A model generated the notes under the pieces. The model saw only the letters and a program-made list of their open reading frames with translations, was not told the origin of the DNA and did no database searches. The position numbers were made by a program, and so were the translations under genes. This document shows, piece by piece, positions 24,548-33,656 of a stretch of 64,000 bases of DNA (the first letter of the stretch is position 1; each line of letters opens with the position of its first letter). The DNA is from DASRJW01 sp964567755. Lineage in GTDB: Bacteria > Krumholzibacteriota > Krumholzibacteriia > G020349025. The stretch is taken from assembly GCA_964567755.1 (NCBI GenBank), contig CAZMNW010000025.1:1-64000 (forward strand), read 5' to 3'.

Positions 24548-25171
24548 CTACATCGCCTTCTTCTTCACGGCCTCGATGGGGAAATCGATGGCGACCTCGT
24601 CGCTCAGCAACGTGCCACCCGCGTCGAGTGTCTTGTTCCAGGTGATGCCGAAGTCTTGGCGATTGATCTTGGTGGTGGCGCTGAACCCGGCCACGCGCGC
24701 ACCGTACGGCGAGTTGCCGAATCCCAGCACCTCGAGTTCGATGACGACCGGCTTGGTGACGCCGCGCATGGTGAGATCCCCATGCACCTTGAAAAGGCTG
24801 GCCTTGTCGGTCTTTTCGACCTTCGTGCTCTTGAACGTCAACGTCGGATACTTGACGGCATCGAAGAAATCGGCGCTACGAAGATGCTCGTCGCGCTTGT
24901 CATGGCTGGTGTTGATGCTCGCAGCCTGGATGGTGAGCTCCACCGAAGACTGGGTCGGCGCGGCCTCGTCCCAGGTCACGCTGCCGCTCAAGTCGTCGAA
25001 ACGCCCGGTCACCTGGGTGAACAGGTGACGGACCTTGAAGCCGGCCATGCTGTGACCTTTGTCGATCTCGAAGACCTCGGGTGCCGCGCTCGCCGTCGGT
25101 GTCAACACCGGCGACGACAACGCGACGAGCGCGACCAACAGCCAGAGTCGAGCGAGGATGCGTGCGTTCAT
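24548..25171 (-). CDS. YceI-family periplasmic lipid-binding protein
   Basis: 207 residues with a Sec signal peptide (ARLWLLVALVALSSPVL...TASAAP, cleavage near residue 29), then a lipocalin-like YceI barrel: FEIDKGHSMAGFKVRHLFTQ, VTGRFDDLSGSVTWDE, SINTSHDKRDEHLRSADFFD, YPTLTFKSTKVEK, GDLTMRGVTKPV and a C-terminal IDFPIEAVKK. Family members bind isoprenoid (polyprenyl or quinone-like) molecules in the periplasm; the exact ligand is unknown. AAGGAG eight bases before the ATG supports the start. Confidence 0.94.
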   Translation of the reverse strand: MNARILARLWLLVALVALSSPVLTPTASAAPEVFEIDKGHSMAGFKVRHLFTQVTGRFDDLSGSVTWDEAAPTQSSVELTIQAASINTSHDKRDEHLRSADFFDAVKYPTLTFKSTKVEKTDKASLFKVHGDLTMRGVTKPVVIELEVLGFGNSPYGARVAGFSATTKINRQDFGITWNKTLDAGGTLLSDEVAIDFPIEAVKKKAM

Positions 25172-25362
25172 CGAACTGCTCCTTTTCACGATGCGAGCGG
25201 TTGTCCTGCGCGACCCGGCCGATCTCCGAAGGATCATCAGCGCCGCGATCCCACCCGCGTGCTCATTCAACACGGCGGCAATTCTCTTGATTCCCACCAG
25301 GCGGTCACCCTGCACGGGCGCATTCGGCCGTGCCCTGGGGGGCACACGGTAACACTGACTGG

Positions 25363-25380
25363 GCCGCTCCGGCCAGCGGC
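25363..25380 (-). terminator. Hairpin after the deacetylase gene
   Basis: GCCGCT (25363-25368) pairs with AGCGGC (25375-25380) around CCGGCC, about 70 bases past the deacetylase stop; a second weaker hairpin (GTGCC/GGCAC) lies near 25330-25345. The 279-base gap between the two genes holds nothing else I can recognise. Confidence 0.3.
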
Positions 25381-25450
25381 AGGTCGCGCCGGTGCGGACC
25401 GGATTCACGATTGGGGATGTTGCGGTGTGGCAAAGGCGCGGTGCAGCAGC

Positions 25451-26749
25451 TCAGGGGCGGCGGGCGCTGTGGCTCGTCTCGCTTTGGACGGGCAGCGGGC
25501 GCGAGGCCCGTGCCGGGCTGGCCGCGCGCTGGCCCTCGACTCGCGCTGCTGCAGAGACTTTTGCAGCAGGGGTGCGATCGATCGGCAGGCGCGCCGTGCC
25601 GCCGCTCGCTTCTTGTGGCCCAGTCCAGGAGAGGTCGAAGTTGGCGGCTCCGGTGGCGTGCACCGACGCAGCCCGCTGCTTTCGGCGCCTGCCGATCCAC
25701 CCCGCGATCGTGCAGGCGAAGAGTGCCGTCGAGAATCTCCCGGTGGCAGAGCGTGAGGTCTGTTCGCAGACATTGTGACGCCCGAGTCGCATCGGGTCGT
25801 CTCCCGGCCGGTTCTCGCGCGGTTCGAGCGTGAATGCCAGCCGCGCTCCGGCCTCGAACGCCCACTGCGCGACCTCCGGATCCGTCGCGCCGTGGGGATA
25901 GGCGAAAGCCACGACCGGCGCGCCGCTGCCGAGCGCGACACCCGTGATGCTTTCTTCGAGTTCTCGTTTCGCACCCGCCGCGTTCATGCGCGTCAACGTC
26001 GTGTGCGTGAGCCCGTGCGCGCCGATGCTCATCCCTTGCTCGCGCAGGTGCCGGACCTCCGTCCACGTCAGCGCTTGGGACTGGTCGTGCTCGGCTTGGT
26101 GCGGGTCGGGAGCGAGACGCTTGAGCAGCGCACGCCGCTCTTGTACCGGAAGTCGCGCCACGAATCGCACCGCGCGCTGCAGACGCTCCGCCCATGGCGC
26201 TCGCGCTTCGAAAATCGCGGCGAGCGGTGCCGGGAGGAGTGACCGCAGACGCGCCCGATCGCGGCCGCCGTTTTCCCAGGCACGACATGCGTCGGCGAGC
26301 CGGTCGAACCAGAAGTTTCGCCTCTCGCCGACGAACCCGAGGCTCAAGAAGAACATCGCCGGCACTCGCAGCCGCTCCAGGATCGGGAGCGCATGCTCGT
26401 AGTTGTCACGATACCCGTCGTCGAAGGTGACAAAGGCCACGTGGCGGCGTAGCGGCTTCTTGGACTCCAGGATGTCCTGCAGTTCCTGCATGGACACGAA
26501 GCGATAGAAGCGCCGCAGAGCCAGTAACTGCTTCTCGAGAGTCGTCGTGGTGACGGTTCGGTGCGGGTAGTCCCACTGCGGCTCTTGTTCGGGCGGTGTC
26601 ACCCGATGGTAGGCGAGAACGAGGATGCGCGGGCGCTGCATGCAACGCAGCAAGAGATAGAGCCCCGTATGGAAAATCAACCCGGACCCAAGCGTCCGGA
26701 GCCAATGCCCGCAGCGCGCGCGCCGCGTCTTGCTCCCCATGGTTGTCAT
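25451..26749 (-). CDS. Polysaccharide deacetylase (NodB/CE4-like)
   Basis: About 432 residues. A short N-terminal amphipathic or membrane-near region (LGSGLIFHTGLYLLLR) precedes the CE4 domain: ILVLAYHRVTPPE, then FVTFDDGYRDNYEHALPILE (motif 1, TFDDG metal/catalytic Asp pair), PAMFFLSLGFVGERRNFWFD, MSIGAHGLTHTTLTRM (metal-binding HxxxH-type motif), and VVAFAYPHGATDPEVAQWA. The C-terminal 80 residues are basic and low in structure. It removes N-acetyl groups from a cell-surface or exopolysaccharide. Several in-frame ATGs lie close together at the 5' end (26788, 26749, 26740) and none has a convincing ribosome site; I chose the one giving the usual N terminus. Confidence 0.85.
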   Translation of the reverse strand: MTTMGSKTRRARCGHWLRTLGSGLIFHTGLYLLLRCMQRPRILVLAYHRVTPPEQEPQWDYPHRTVTTTTLEKQLLALRRFYRFVSMQELQDILESKKPLRRHVAFVTFDDGYRDNYEHALPILERLRVPAMFFLSLGFVGERRNFWFDRLADACRAWENGGRDRARLRSLLPAPLAAIFEARAPWAERLQRAVRFVARLPVQERRALLKRLAPDPHQAEHDQSQALTWTEVRHLREQGMSIGAHGLTHTTLTRMNAAGAKRELEESITGVALGSGAPVVAFAYPHGATDPEVAQWAFEAGARLAFTLEPRENRPGDDPMRLGRHNVCEQTSRSATGRFSTALFACTIAGWIGRRRKQRAASVHATGAANFDLSWTGPQEASGGTARLPIDRTPAAKVSAAARVEGQRAASPARASRPLPVQSETSHSARRP

Positions 26750-26909
26750 TCGTCCGCAGTTTCGGCTGCTGGTGCACTCGATGTTCATGCCGAGCGTGCA
26801 GTGACTCTAGAGCAGCTGCACGGGACGCGCGAAAGCAGCGCGGCAGCGGCGCGAACAGCAAAGTTCGTTCCGCGTCCACGCGCGTGCCGCGTGCAGGCCC
26901 CGTTTCGCC

Positions 26910-28355
26910 TCAGGAGTGGCGGTTGAAGCGGGCGAGTAGATGCGCCCAGTAGCGGCGCAGGAAGGTCTGCGCGATGACACTCGACGGCTCGTCGGTCACG
27001 AACTCGAGCGGCGCGAGCGGACGCAGGAAACGCCGCAGCCCGTGATCGACGCTCTCGAAATGCGCGCGGGTGAGTTGCGGGTTGCGCGATCGGGCGGCGT
27101 CGTATGACGTGGAGAGATAGAGAATGCCATCGGGTGCGGGAACGTGCCGGAAGATCCAGCGCCGCAGCCTGTCGCCGTGAGCGAAGGGCTCGCGGCCGAG
27201 GCGGAAGCCCACGTCGTAGATCCAGCCGTCGGCGATGACGAGAGGGCTTCGGCTGCGCGCGATCCCGCGCCGATGGCGCAGGCGCAGGTCAGCCAGGACG
27301 GCTGCGTGGAAAAGCAATGTCCGCACGCCGTGTGCACATGCAGCGCATGCGAGCCGCACCAACCCGGGTTGGGTCTCGCGCAGGAAAACCAGCTCCGATT
27401 CGCTGAGCGGGGCTCGCCGACCGCGCCGGGCGCGGAACAAGCGCAGCCACGAGATTTCCGCCGGGGCGAGGCCGCGCACGAGACGCATCCATCCGCGGGT
27501 GCCTTGCCAGCAGGACATCGACACGATCCGGGCTGCGAATGGCGACGTCTCGAGCTGCTGCTGCAGCGCGCTCGCGAGTGCCGTCTTTCCCGCGTTCGGC
27601 GGGCCCACGAGCGCGATGACAACAGGGGGCGTGAACCGCAGATGCGCCGCCTTCCAGGCATGCCAGGCGGCGCGCAAATTCACCGGCCGGCGCAGCAACA
27701 CCGTCCACAACTGCAGGCGGAATCGCCGCCACCGGCGGCGATCCTGCAGCAGCGAGTCGAGCTCGGCGATGGCGCGTTCGACGTGGGCGTGAATGCCGAG
27801 CGGTCGCGTCTGCTCCGCGAGCCGCGCCATGTCGAGCCGATCGCGGCGCAGGTTGACGAGCTGCGCGCGCTCGATTGCACTCGGTGTCCGTCCTTCGAGA
27901 GCCGCGGCAAGCAACAGCAGGAGGAAGCGGTCCTCCTTGGCCAGCACCGGCAGGCCGGGCTTCGGATCGCGCCGCGCCAACGCCAGGCTCGCATCCAGGC
28001 AGGGCAGGCCTGCGTGCACGAACTCTTGCAGGATGCGCACGACGTGGAAGCGATTGGCCTCGTAGGTGAGGAAGACCCACGGCTCGCGGGTCGCGGCGGC
28101 GCGACGCATTTCGCGGAAGCCAGCGCGCCGGAGCGCCGCCACAGCGATCTCGATCTCGCCCGGCTCGACGACGAGATCCACGTGCGTCCGCGGTTGCTTG
28201 GACTCGACATCGGGTTGGACGACGGCAAAGGGCACCGCCGACTCTCGGAGACACGCGAGTGCTTCGCGCACCGGCTGCCCTGGGGCGTGCCGCGACCCGG
28301 CCTCGCCATGCACCCGAGTCGAGGCGTCCAGGCGTTTCGTCGTGCTCTCGCTCAT
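26910..28355 (-). CDS. Nucleotidyltransferase-like plus P-loop kinase-like protein
   Basis: 481 residues in two parts. The N-terminal part (about 30-130) resembles the minimal nucleotidyltransferase fold seen in polysaccharide loci (HVDLVVEPGEIEIAVAALRR, then FHVVRILQEFV). The C-terminal part (about 235-475) begins with a Walker A, VVIALVGPPNAGKTALASAL, and has a thymidylate-kinase-like layout with GWIYDVGFRLGREPF, GILYLSTSY and a late basic helix. Similar proteins occur in glycan gene clusters and are of unknown function; the closeness of a polysaccharide deacetylase agrees with that. The ATG at 28355 lies eight bases after GGAGG. I would not give it an enzyme name. Confidence 0.75.
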   Translation of the reverse strand: MSESTTKRLDASTRVHGEAGSRHAPGQPVREALACLRESAVPFAVVQPDVESKQPRTHVDLVVEPGEIEIAVAALRRAGFREMRRAAATREPWVFLTYEANRFHVVRILQEFVHAGLPCLDASLALARRDPKPGLPVLAKEDRFLLLLLAAALEGRTPSAIERAQLVNLRRDRLDMARLAEQTRPLGIHAHVERAIAELDSLLQDRRRWRRFRLQLWTVLLRRPVNLRAAWHAWKAAHLRFTPPVVIALVGPPNAGKTALASALQQQLETSPFAARIVSMSCWQGTRGWMRLVRGLAPAEISWLRLFRARRGRRAPLSESELVFLRETQPGLVRLACAACAHGVRTLLFHAAVLADLRLRHRRGIARSRSPLVIADGWIYDVGFRLGREPFAHGDRLRRWIFRHVPAPDGILYLSTSYDAARSRNPQLTRAHFESVDHGLRRFLRPLAPLEFVTDEPSSVIAQTFLRRYWAHLLARFNRHS

Positions 28356-28566
28356 GTTCCCCGCCTCCGACCAGTTTCTTGCGCGGCCGCGTCCCACGCA
28401 TCGCGCGTCAGGATTTCCAGGCCGCGGACTCCGCAGGCGAACTCACGCAGCCGCTTACGGTTTGGCGCTCCAGCCTGCGATTGCCACGGTGGCCGAGATG
28501 GCCGCACCCTGCGCTGCCTTGCACGCGCTGCGCCAATGGTGACGTTGCGGAATGAGCCGGGGGGAG

Positions 28567-29130
28567 CTACGAAGCGGTGACGAGCATGGCGTGCCGCAGC
28601 GTGGTTGCCTGCTGCGCCAGACCGAGAACCTCGAGTGCCGCGAGCGCGAACTCGATCGCGGTGCCCGGGCCGCGACTGGTGAGAAAGGTGCCATCGCGCA
28701 CGACGCGACGCACGTCGTCGTACATGACGCCCGCCTCGCAGAGAAGCGCGGCGACACTCGGATGGCTGGTGGCGGCTCTGCCGCTCAACCAGCCCCCCTG
28801 CGCCAGCAATCGCGGCGCGGCACAGATGGCGGCGATCGGCTGCGCGGCCGCGACGCGGTGCGCGAGCATCGTCATGAGAATCGGATCGTCGCCAAGATTC
28901 GTCACCCCGGGCTCACCGCCCGGCAGGATGACGAGATCGAAAAACTCGTCGCGCACTTCCTTCAGCGTACGCTCGGCGCGAACGGCGATGCCGTGCGCGC
29001 CTTCCACGGCCCCGGCCAATTCGCACGCGGCGAGCACGACGTCGACGCCCGCACGGCGCAACACGTCGACGATGGCAACCGCTTCGATTTCTTCGAATCC
29101 GGGGGCGAGCGGAACCAGAACGCGTGGCAT
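28567..29130 (-). CDS. DJ-1/PfpI family protein (YajL-like)
   Basis: 187 residues matching the DJ-1 branch from end to end: VLVPLAPGFEEIEAVAIVDVLRRAG, with the conserved Glu in the first helix, DLVILPGGEPG, the nucleophile elbow AAICAAPRLLA (reactive Cys about 103), TSHPSV, and a C-terminal DGTFLTSRGPGTAIEFALAAL. Members act as chaperones or glyoxalase-like enzymes under oxidative or carbonyl stress. Its ATG overlaps the DUF4340 stop by one base (TGATG), so it rides on the gld-type transporter operon. Confidence 0.93.
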   Translation of the reverse strand: MPRVLVPLAPGFEEIEAVAIVDVLRRAGVDVVLAACELAGAVEGAHGIAVRAERTLKEVRDEFFDLVILPGGEPGVTNLGDDPILMTMLAHRVAAAQPIAAICAAPRLLAQGGWLSGRAATSHPSVAALLCEAGVMYDDVRRVVRDGTFLTSRGPGTAIEFALAALEVLGLAQQATTLRHAMLVTAS

Positions 29131-30056
29131 CAGGTCTTCTTCGGCCGCAGATCTTCGGCCTTCTTCATCAAGTTGGTGAGACTGTTTTTGTAGAGCTGGA
29201 ACAAGGTTGCGTCGCCGCTCCGCTGCGCGTACATCTTGCCGCTTTCACCTTCGACGAACGTGACGGTGTGCGAACCGCCGTCGGTATCGACCTGGAGGCG
29301 GAAATCGGGCTGCGCGAAGTCCACCGTCGCGGTTTCTTCGGGCGTGGCGAAGTTGACCGTGGAGAGCTTGGCGCTGCTGCGCAGCACCTGCGCGACAGCG
29401 AGTGAATCGGCGACCTCCGCTGCTCCGCCGGCCGCGGCCACTGTCCAGGTCGTATCGCGCTTGGCGAGCACCACCTGCGACTTCTCCTTCGGATACTCGA
29501 GCGTCAGGCGCACGATTCCCGCCGGGTCGAGGTCGAGGATGGTCTTGTCCCGCCAATCGTCAACGCGCTTGTTGAAGTTGTAGCTCAGCATGCCGTCAGC
29601 GCGGTAGACCTCGTCCCCGCCCTCGGGACGCAGATAAGTGTGCGAAAAATCGGGGCTCGACTTGCCGACGACGACATCGAGAACGGTCTTCTCACCCTCG
29701 AGCACCTGCACGCGCGTGCCGGTGGAATCCACCTGGAAGGTGCCGCGTTTGGCTGGATTGGTGGAAACGACGTCCACCAGTGCCAACGAATCCAAGGTTT
29801 CGAGCACCCCCGTCACCACTTGCTCGTTGGCGCGATAGTCGCCGGGCGATTGGATGCGCCACGCCCCCGCCACGCGCTCGATCGCGACCGCAGGGGATCC
29901 CGGCTTGGTGATGCGCAGTCCGGTGACGCGGTCGGGTTGGATATCGAGAGTCCGCGCCGGCGCAGACGCCACGAGGCGACCCTGCTGCCAGCGCTGCACT
30001 CCCCAGGCGACGACGAATGCGGCGAGCACCGCTCCGAGAACGATCAGTCTGCGCAT
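29130..30056 (-). CDS. DUF4340 domain protein of the Gld-type transporter operon
   Basis: 308 residues: one N-terminal membrane anchor (LIVLGAVLAAFVVAWGVQ), then an outside domain of beta-rich repeats (AWRIQSPGDYRANEQVVTGVLETLDSL; VLDVVVGKSSPDFSHTYLRP; TWTVAAAGG). This matches DUF4340, a family regularly encoded next to GldG-like and ABC-2 permease genes and thought to be an accessory part of that transporter. Function is not established. It follows gldG by 29 bases; GGAGG precedes the ATG. Confidence 0.88.
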   Translation of the reverse strand: MRRLIVLGAVLAAFVVAWGVQRWQQGRLVASAPARTLDIQPDRVTGLRITKPGSPAVAIERVAGAWRIQSPGDYRANEQVVTGVLETLDSLALVDVVSTNPAKRGTFQVDSTGTRVQVLEGEKTVLDVVVGKSSPDFSHTYLRPEGGDEVYRADGMLSYNFNKRVDDWRDKTILDLDPAGIVRLTLEYPKEKSQVVLAKRDTTWTVAAAGGAAEVADSLAVAQVLRSSAKLSTVNFATPEETATVDFAQPDFRLQVDTDGGSHTVTFVEGESGKMYAQRSGDATLFQLYKNSLTNLMKKAEDLRPKKT

Positions 30057-30085
30057 GCACCCTCCGAATGGCGACCCGAGCGGCG

Positions 30086-31675
30086 CTAGAGCACGATGCG
30101 GCGCCGGCGCCGTAGTTGCCAGGCCACGATTCCGAACACGACGACGAGCACCGGGCTGCCGAGCATGTTGGCGTACTTGACGAAGCGTTTGGTGGGATCC
30201 GACACCGCGCGCAATGGTCGATCGGTGACCTCGCGCGAGCGGATGCCGATGAGATCCTCGTCCTGCATCAGCCAGTCGACCATGTTCTGGAAGAACAGCA
30301 GATTGTCGCGGTCGTTGCCGCCTTTGTCGTCGACGAAGAACTCGCCGTCGCCGACCACGACGATGCGATTCTCGGGCGAGGCGGAAAGTGTGGGTTCTCC
30401 CACCGCGGGCGGCGTGCTGTCGCTCGGCGCCGGCACCGGCTTGTCCTTGAAATAACTGGTGAATGCACCCGAGACCACCGCGGCCAGCACTTGCTGGCCG
30501 CGATCGTATTCCGCCGCGGTCCAGCGCGTGGTCGGATTGATGTTGTAGGTCTGCTCCTGGATGCCGGTCTTCGGTGACGAGAACAGCAGCGGTTCGACAT
30601 CGAGGCCGTGGGCTTGTGCCAGACTCGTGTCGACGCTGCTGGCGTAGTACAGCCCGATGCGCTCCAGATCCTTGACCATGACGTTGGCGCGGTTGAAATC
30701 ACGCAGGTTCGGAATGAACGGATACGGCACCTGGCTCTGCATGCGGAAGAAGCCTTCCTGCTGCGTGATCGTCAGCATGCCGGGGTTCTGCAAATCGCCG
30801 ATCAGATTGTCGTTCACCCGCACGCCATAGTGCGCCAGCCAATCGTCGGCGTTCAGACGCACCGGCATGGCGCGCTGGACTTGCAGATCCGCATCCACTT
30901 TGTCGAGCAGGAATGCCACCTTGCCGCCGCGCATGATGAACTGGTCGATGGCGTACTGCTCCCAGGCGCTGATCGGACTGCGCGGCGACGCCACCAGCAG
31001 GACGCGCACGTCCGCAGCCACGCGCTGCCCTCCGGCCAGGTTCACGTCCTGCAGCCGGTACTGCTTCTGGAACACTTGCTGCACAGTGGAAAGCTGTTCG
31101 AGGCCGGGCTCGCGATGACCGCTCAGGATGCCAAGAACCGGCAACTGATCGTCGTCGCTGGTGAGCTTCTTGATCGCCGACGTGACCTCGTATTCGAGAC
31201 CGATGGGATTGTCGACGACCGGGATGGTCTCCTGGCGGTCCTGATACAGGAACACCAGACCCATGTATGCCTTCTTGGACTGGAATTGATCCTTCTCGAC
31301 GACTTGCACCTGCACCGGCGGGATGCGGTGCTTCTGCGCCTCTTCCTCGAGCTTGGCGTCGTCGCCGGGGTCGACGAACTCGAAACGGAAGCGACCCTTG
31401 CCGTAGGCGCGGTATTCCTCGAGCTTGTCTTGCACGTACTTGGCATTGGCGTTATACGGCGACGGCAGATTCTTACTGAAGTACGCCTTCACCAGGAAGG
31501 TGTCGTCGAGCTTGCCGACGATGCGCTTGCTGGCGGCATTCAAGCTGTAAATGCGGCCATCGGTGAGATCGATGCGGCCGAACAGGTTGGACGACACCAC
31601 GTTCGCGACCACGACGATGGCCACCACCAACGCCGCCGTGGCCAGGCCGTATGTCGATGCGCTCTTGCTCTTCAC
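30086..31675 (-). CDS. gldG: GldG-like ABC transporter auxiliary component
   Basis: 529 residues: an N-terminal transmembrane helix (about 9-27), a first outside domain with FGRIDLTDGRIYSLNAASKRI and FLVKAYFSKNLPSPYN (Gld-type opening), the large ABC-associated domain with LGILSGHREPGLEQLSTV and IDQFIMRGGKVAFLLD, a variable region, RIVVVGDGEFFVDD, and a C-terminal transmembrane helix before RRRRRIVL. In Bacteroidota the homologue takes part in gliding; in non-gliding phyla it accompanies an ABC-2 exporter of unknown cargo. Start is GTG after AAGGAG. Confidence 0.9.
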   Translation of the reverse strand: MKSKSASTYGLATAALVVAIVVVANVVSSNLFGRIDLTDGRIYSLNAASKRIVGKLDDTFLVKAYFSKNLPSPYNANAKYVQDKLEEYRAYGKGRFRFEFVDPGDDAKLEEEAQKHRIPPVQVQVVEKDQFQSKKAYMGLVFLYQDRQETIPVVDNPIGLEYEVTSAIKKLTSDDDQLPVLGILSGHREPGLEQLSTVQQVFQKQYRLQDVNLAGGQRVAADVRVLLVASPRSPISAWEQYAIDQFIMRGGKVAFLLDKVDADLQVQRAMPVRLNADDWLAHYGVRVNDNLIGDLQNPGMLTITQQEGFFRMQSQVPYPFIPNLRDFNRANVMVKDLERIGLYYASSVDTSLAQAHGLDVEPLLFSSPKTGIQEQTYNINPTTRWTAAEYDRGQQVLAAVVSGAFTSYFKDKPVPAPSDSTPPAVGEPTLSASPENRIVVVGDGEFFVDDKGGNDRDNLLFFQNMVDWLMQDEDLIGIRSREVTDRPLRAVSDPTKRFVKYANMLGSPVLVVVFGIVAWQLRRRRRIVL

Positions 31676-31687
31676 GCGCTCTCCTTC

Positions 31688-32392
31688 CTACAGCCGCCGA
31701 TGCAGCGCTCGCGCCGAAAAGTACAGTCCGATGGCGATGAGGCTGGCGTAATAGACGAGGTCGCGGCTGTCGAGCACGCCGCGGGCGATGTTATTGAAGT
31801 GATACTCGGCGCTCAGGTACTCGAAGACGCTGGCGAGCGCCGCCGGGAAGAAAATCAGCACCTTGTCGATGAGCGAGAGAACGAAGATGACGAGGAAGCT
31901 GGTGATGAAGGCCACGATCTGGTTCTCGGTGAGACTCGACGCCAGCACCCCGATGGCCAGGTAGCCGGCACCCAGCAGCAGCAACCCCACGTAACCGGCG
32001 AAGGTGGCGCCATGGTCCGCTTTGCCCAGCAGCGCGATGGTGAAAGCATTGACACTCGTGAGGCCGATGGCGACCGCCAACAGCACGAGCGCCGCCAGGT
32101 ATTTGCCCAGGATCACCTCGATGTCCGAGATCGGCATGGTGACCAACAGCTCGAACGTCCCCGACTTCTTCTCTTCCGACAGCAAGCGCATGGTGATGGC
32201 CGGCACGAAGAAAGTGAACACGAACGGAATGATCGTGAACACGTTGCGCATGCTGGCCTGGCCGACGACGAACAGGCTGGTCGAGAAGAACCAGCCGCAA
32301 ATGAGCACGAAGACCGAAAGCACGATATAGGCCACGGGCGAAGCGAAGTACGAGCGCAGCTCCTTGCGCAGAATCGGCATCACGTTGGTCAT
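31688..32392 (-). CDS. gldF: ABC-2 permease (GldF-like)
   Basis: 234-residue membrane protein with six hydrophobic helices, starting ILRKELRSYFASPVAYIVLSV and with the ABC-2 signature LLSEEKKSGTFELLVTMPIS between helices two and three. It should pair with the ATPase encoded just upstream and with the GldG-like protein. It starts 91 bases after the ATPase stop and ends 12 bases before gldG. Cargo unknown. Confidence 0.92.
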   Translation of the reverse strand: MTNVMPILRKELRSYFASPVAYIVLSVFVLICGWFFSTSLFVVGQASMRNVFTIIPFVFTFFVPAITMRLLSEEKKSGTFELLVTMPISDIEVILGKYLAALVLLAVAIGLTSVNAFTIALLGKADHGATFAGYVGLLLLGAGYLAIGVLASSLTENQIVAFITSFLVIFVLSLIDKVLIFFPAALASVFEYLSAEYHFNNIARGVLDSRDLVYYASLIAIGLYFSARALHRRL

Positions 32393-32483
32393 GGACGCGG
32401 TCTCACCCTCCCTTTGCCATGGTTCGCGCCTGCTGCGGACATGGACGCGTTCTCGGCTCCGCCGGTGATGGTTCCGGGTGCTT

Positions 32484-33416
32484 TCAGGACGACATCGTGA
32501 GCTCGCGGAAGACATCCTCGAAGCTGCGCGTGTCGCGCCGCAGCTCGAGAAGGGTCCAGCCCTTGTCCACCGCGGTGCGGAAGATGCGCTCGCGCACGTC
32601 GCTGCCGCGCGCCGCCTCGACGCGCAGCTGCACTCGACCATCGCCGTCTTTGGCCAGGACGTGCACCGCTTCCACCTGCGCCACCTGTTGCAGTTGTTCG
32701 CGCACGTCGCCATCGGCGCGCAGCTCGACGTAGATCAGCTCGCGCCCGGAGGCCGAGAGCGCCAGCTCCTCCTTGGAACCGTCGAAGACGATCTTGCCCT
32801 TGTCGATGATCAGCACCCGGTCGCAGAGCGCTTCCACTTCCTGCAGGATATGGGTCGAAAAGATCACCGTCTTCTGCCGGCCGAGCTCGCGGATCAGGTG
32901 GCGGATCTCGATGATCTGATTGGGATCGAGCCCGCGGGTGGGCTCGTCGAGGACGAGGATCTCGGGGTCGTGCAGAATGGCTTGCGCCAACCCGACGCGC
33001 TGGCGGTAGCCGCTCGATAGCTGGCCGACGTTCTTCTGCACCACGTCCCCCAGGCCACAGACCTCCACCGCGTGCTTCACCTTCTGGCGAACCTGCAGTT
33101 TCGGCACGCGGCGCACCGCGGCGATGAAATCGAGGTAATCGACCACATTCATGTCGAGATAAAGCGGCGCGCTTTCCGGCAAGTAGCCGATCTTCTGGCG
33201 CACCTCGAGTGAGCGTTCGACGACGTCCAGACCGTCCACGAGCACGCGTCCCGCCGTCGGTGGCAGGTAGCAGGTGATGACACGCATCGAGGTGGTCTTG
33301 CCGGCGCCATTGGGGCCGAGGAACCCGAGGATCTCGTTATTTTGGACGCGGAAAGACACGCCGTCGACCGCGCGCGTTTCGCCGAACAGCTTGGTCAGCT
33401 CTTGGACTTCGATCAT
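32484..33416 (-). CDS. gldA: ABC transporter ATPase (GldA-like)
   Basis: 310 residues. Walker A GPNGAGKTTSM (about 38-48), Q-loop region IGYLPESAPLY, signature QLSSGYRQRVGLAQA, Walker B ILVLDEPTRGLDP, switch His in IFSTHILQEVE; the C-terminal 80 residues form the extra domain seen in ABC-2 ATPases. It begins an operon with permease, GldG-like, DUF4340 and DJ-1 genes. The ATG at 33416 gives the standard MIEVQELTK start; GGGGAG lies nearby. Confidence 0.95.
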   Translation of the reverse strand: MIEVQELTKLFGETRAVDGVSFRVQNNEILGFLGPNGAGKTTSMRVITCYLPPTAGRVLVDGLDVVERSLEVRQKIGYLPESAPLYLDMNVVDYLDFIAAVRRVPKLQVRQKVKHAVEVCGLGDVVQKNVGQLSSGYRQRVGLAQAILHDPEILVLDEPTRGLDPNQIIEIRHLIRELGRQKTVIFSTHILQEVEALCDRVLIIDKGKIVFDGSKEELALSASGRELIYVELRADGDVREQLQQVAQVEAVHVLAKDGDGRVQLRVEAARGSDVRERIFRTAVDKGWTLLELRRDTRSFEDVFRELTMSS

Positions 33417-33525
33417 TGCAGCCGTTCTCCCCTTCCGAGCCTCGAACACCCGCCTCGCGCTCGCGGTTCCAATCGCTGCGTTGGGAGTGGGGGCCTGCAG
33501 GCCCTGTGCTCGGAGCCAGGGGGGC

Positions 33526-33555
33526 AGAGTAGGACAGCCCGGCGCTGGTAAGCAA
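33526..33555 (-). promoter_or_regulatory. Promoter of the gld-type operon
   Basis: Minus strand: -35 TTGCTT (33555-33550), 18-base spacer, -10 TACTCT (33531-33526). It gives a leader of about 100 bases before the ATPase ATG. Confidence 0.55.
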
Positions 33556-33591
33556 GCCCCTGGCGAGTCCAGGCAGGTGTGTTGCGGCGCG

Positions 33592-33621
33592 TTGACAGGT
33601 GCGGAAGGGGCGGCCTAGATT
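33592..33621 (+). promoter_or_regulatory. Promoter of the HD-GYP gene
   Basis: -35 TTGACA (33592-33597), 18-base spacer, -10 TAGATT (33616-33621), about 30 bases upstream of the ATG. It is divergent from the gld promoter and separated from it by 36 bases. Confidence 0.7.
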
Positions 33622-33656
33622 GCCCCGTCCGGCCGCTGGTCAAGGGGGTGCGGAGG

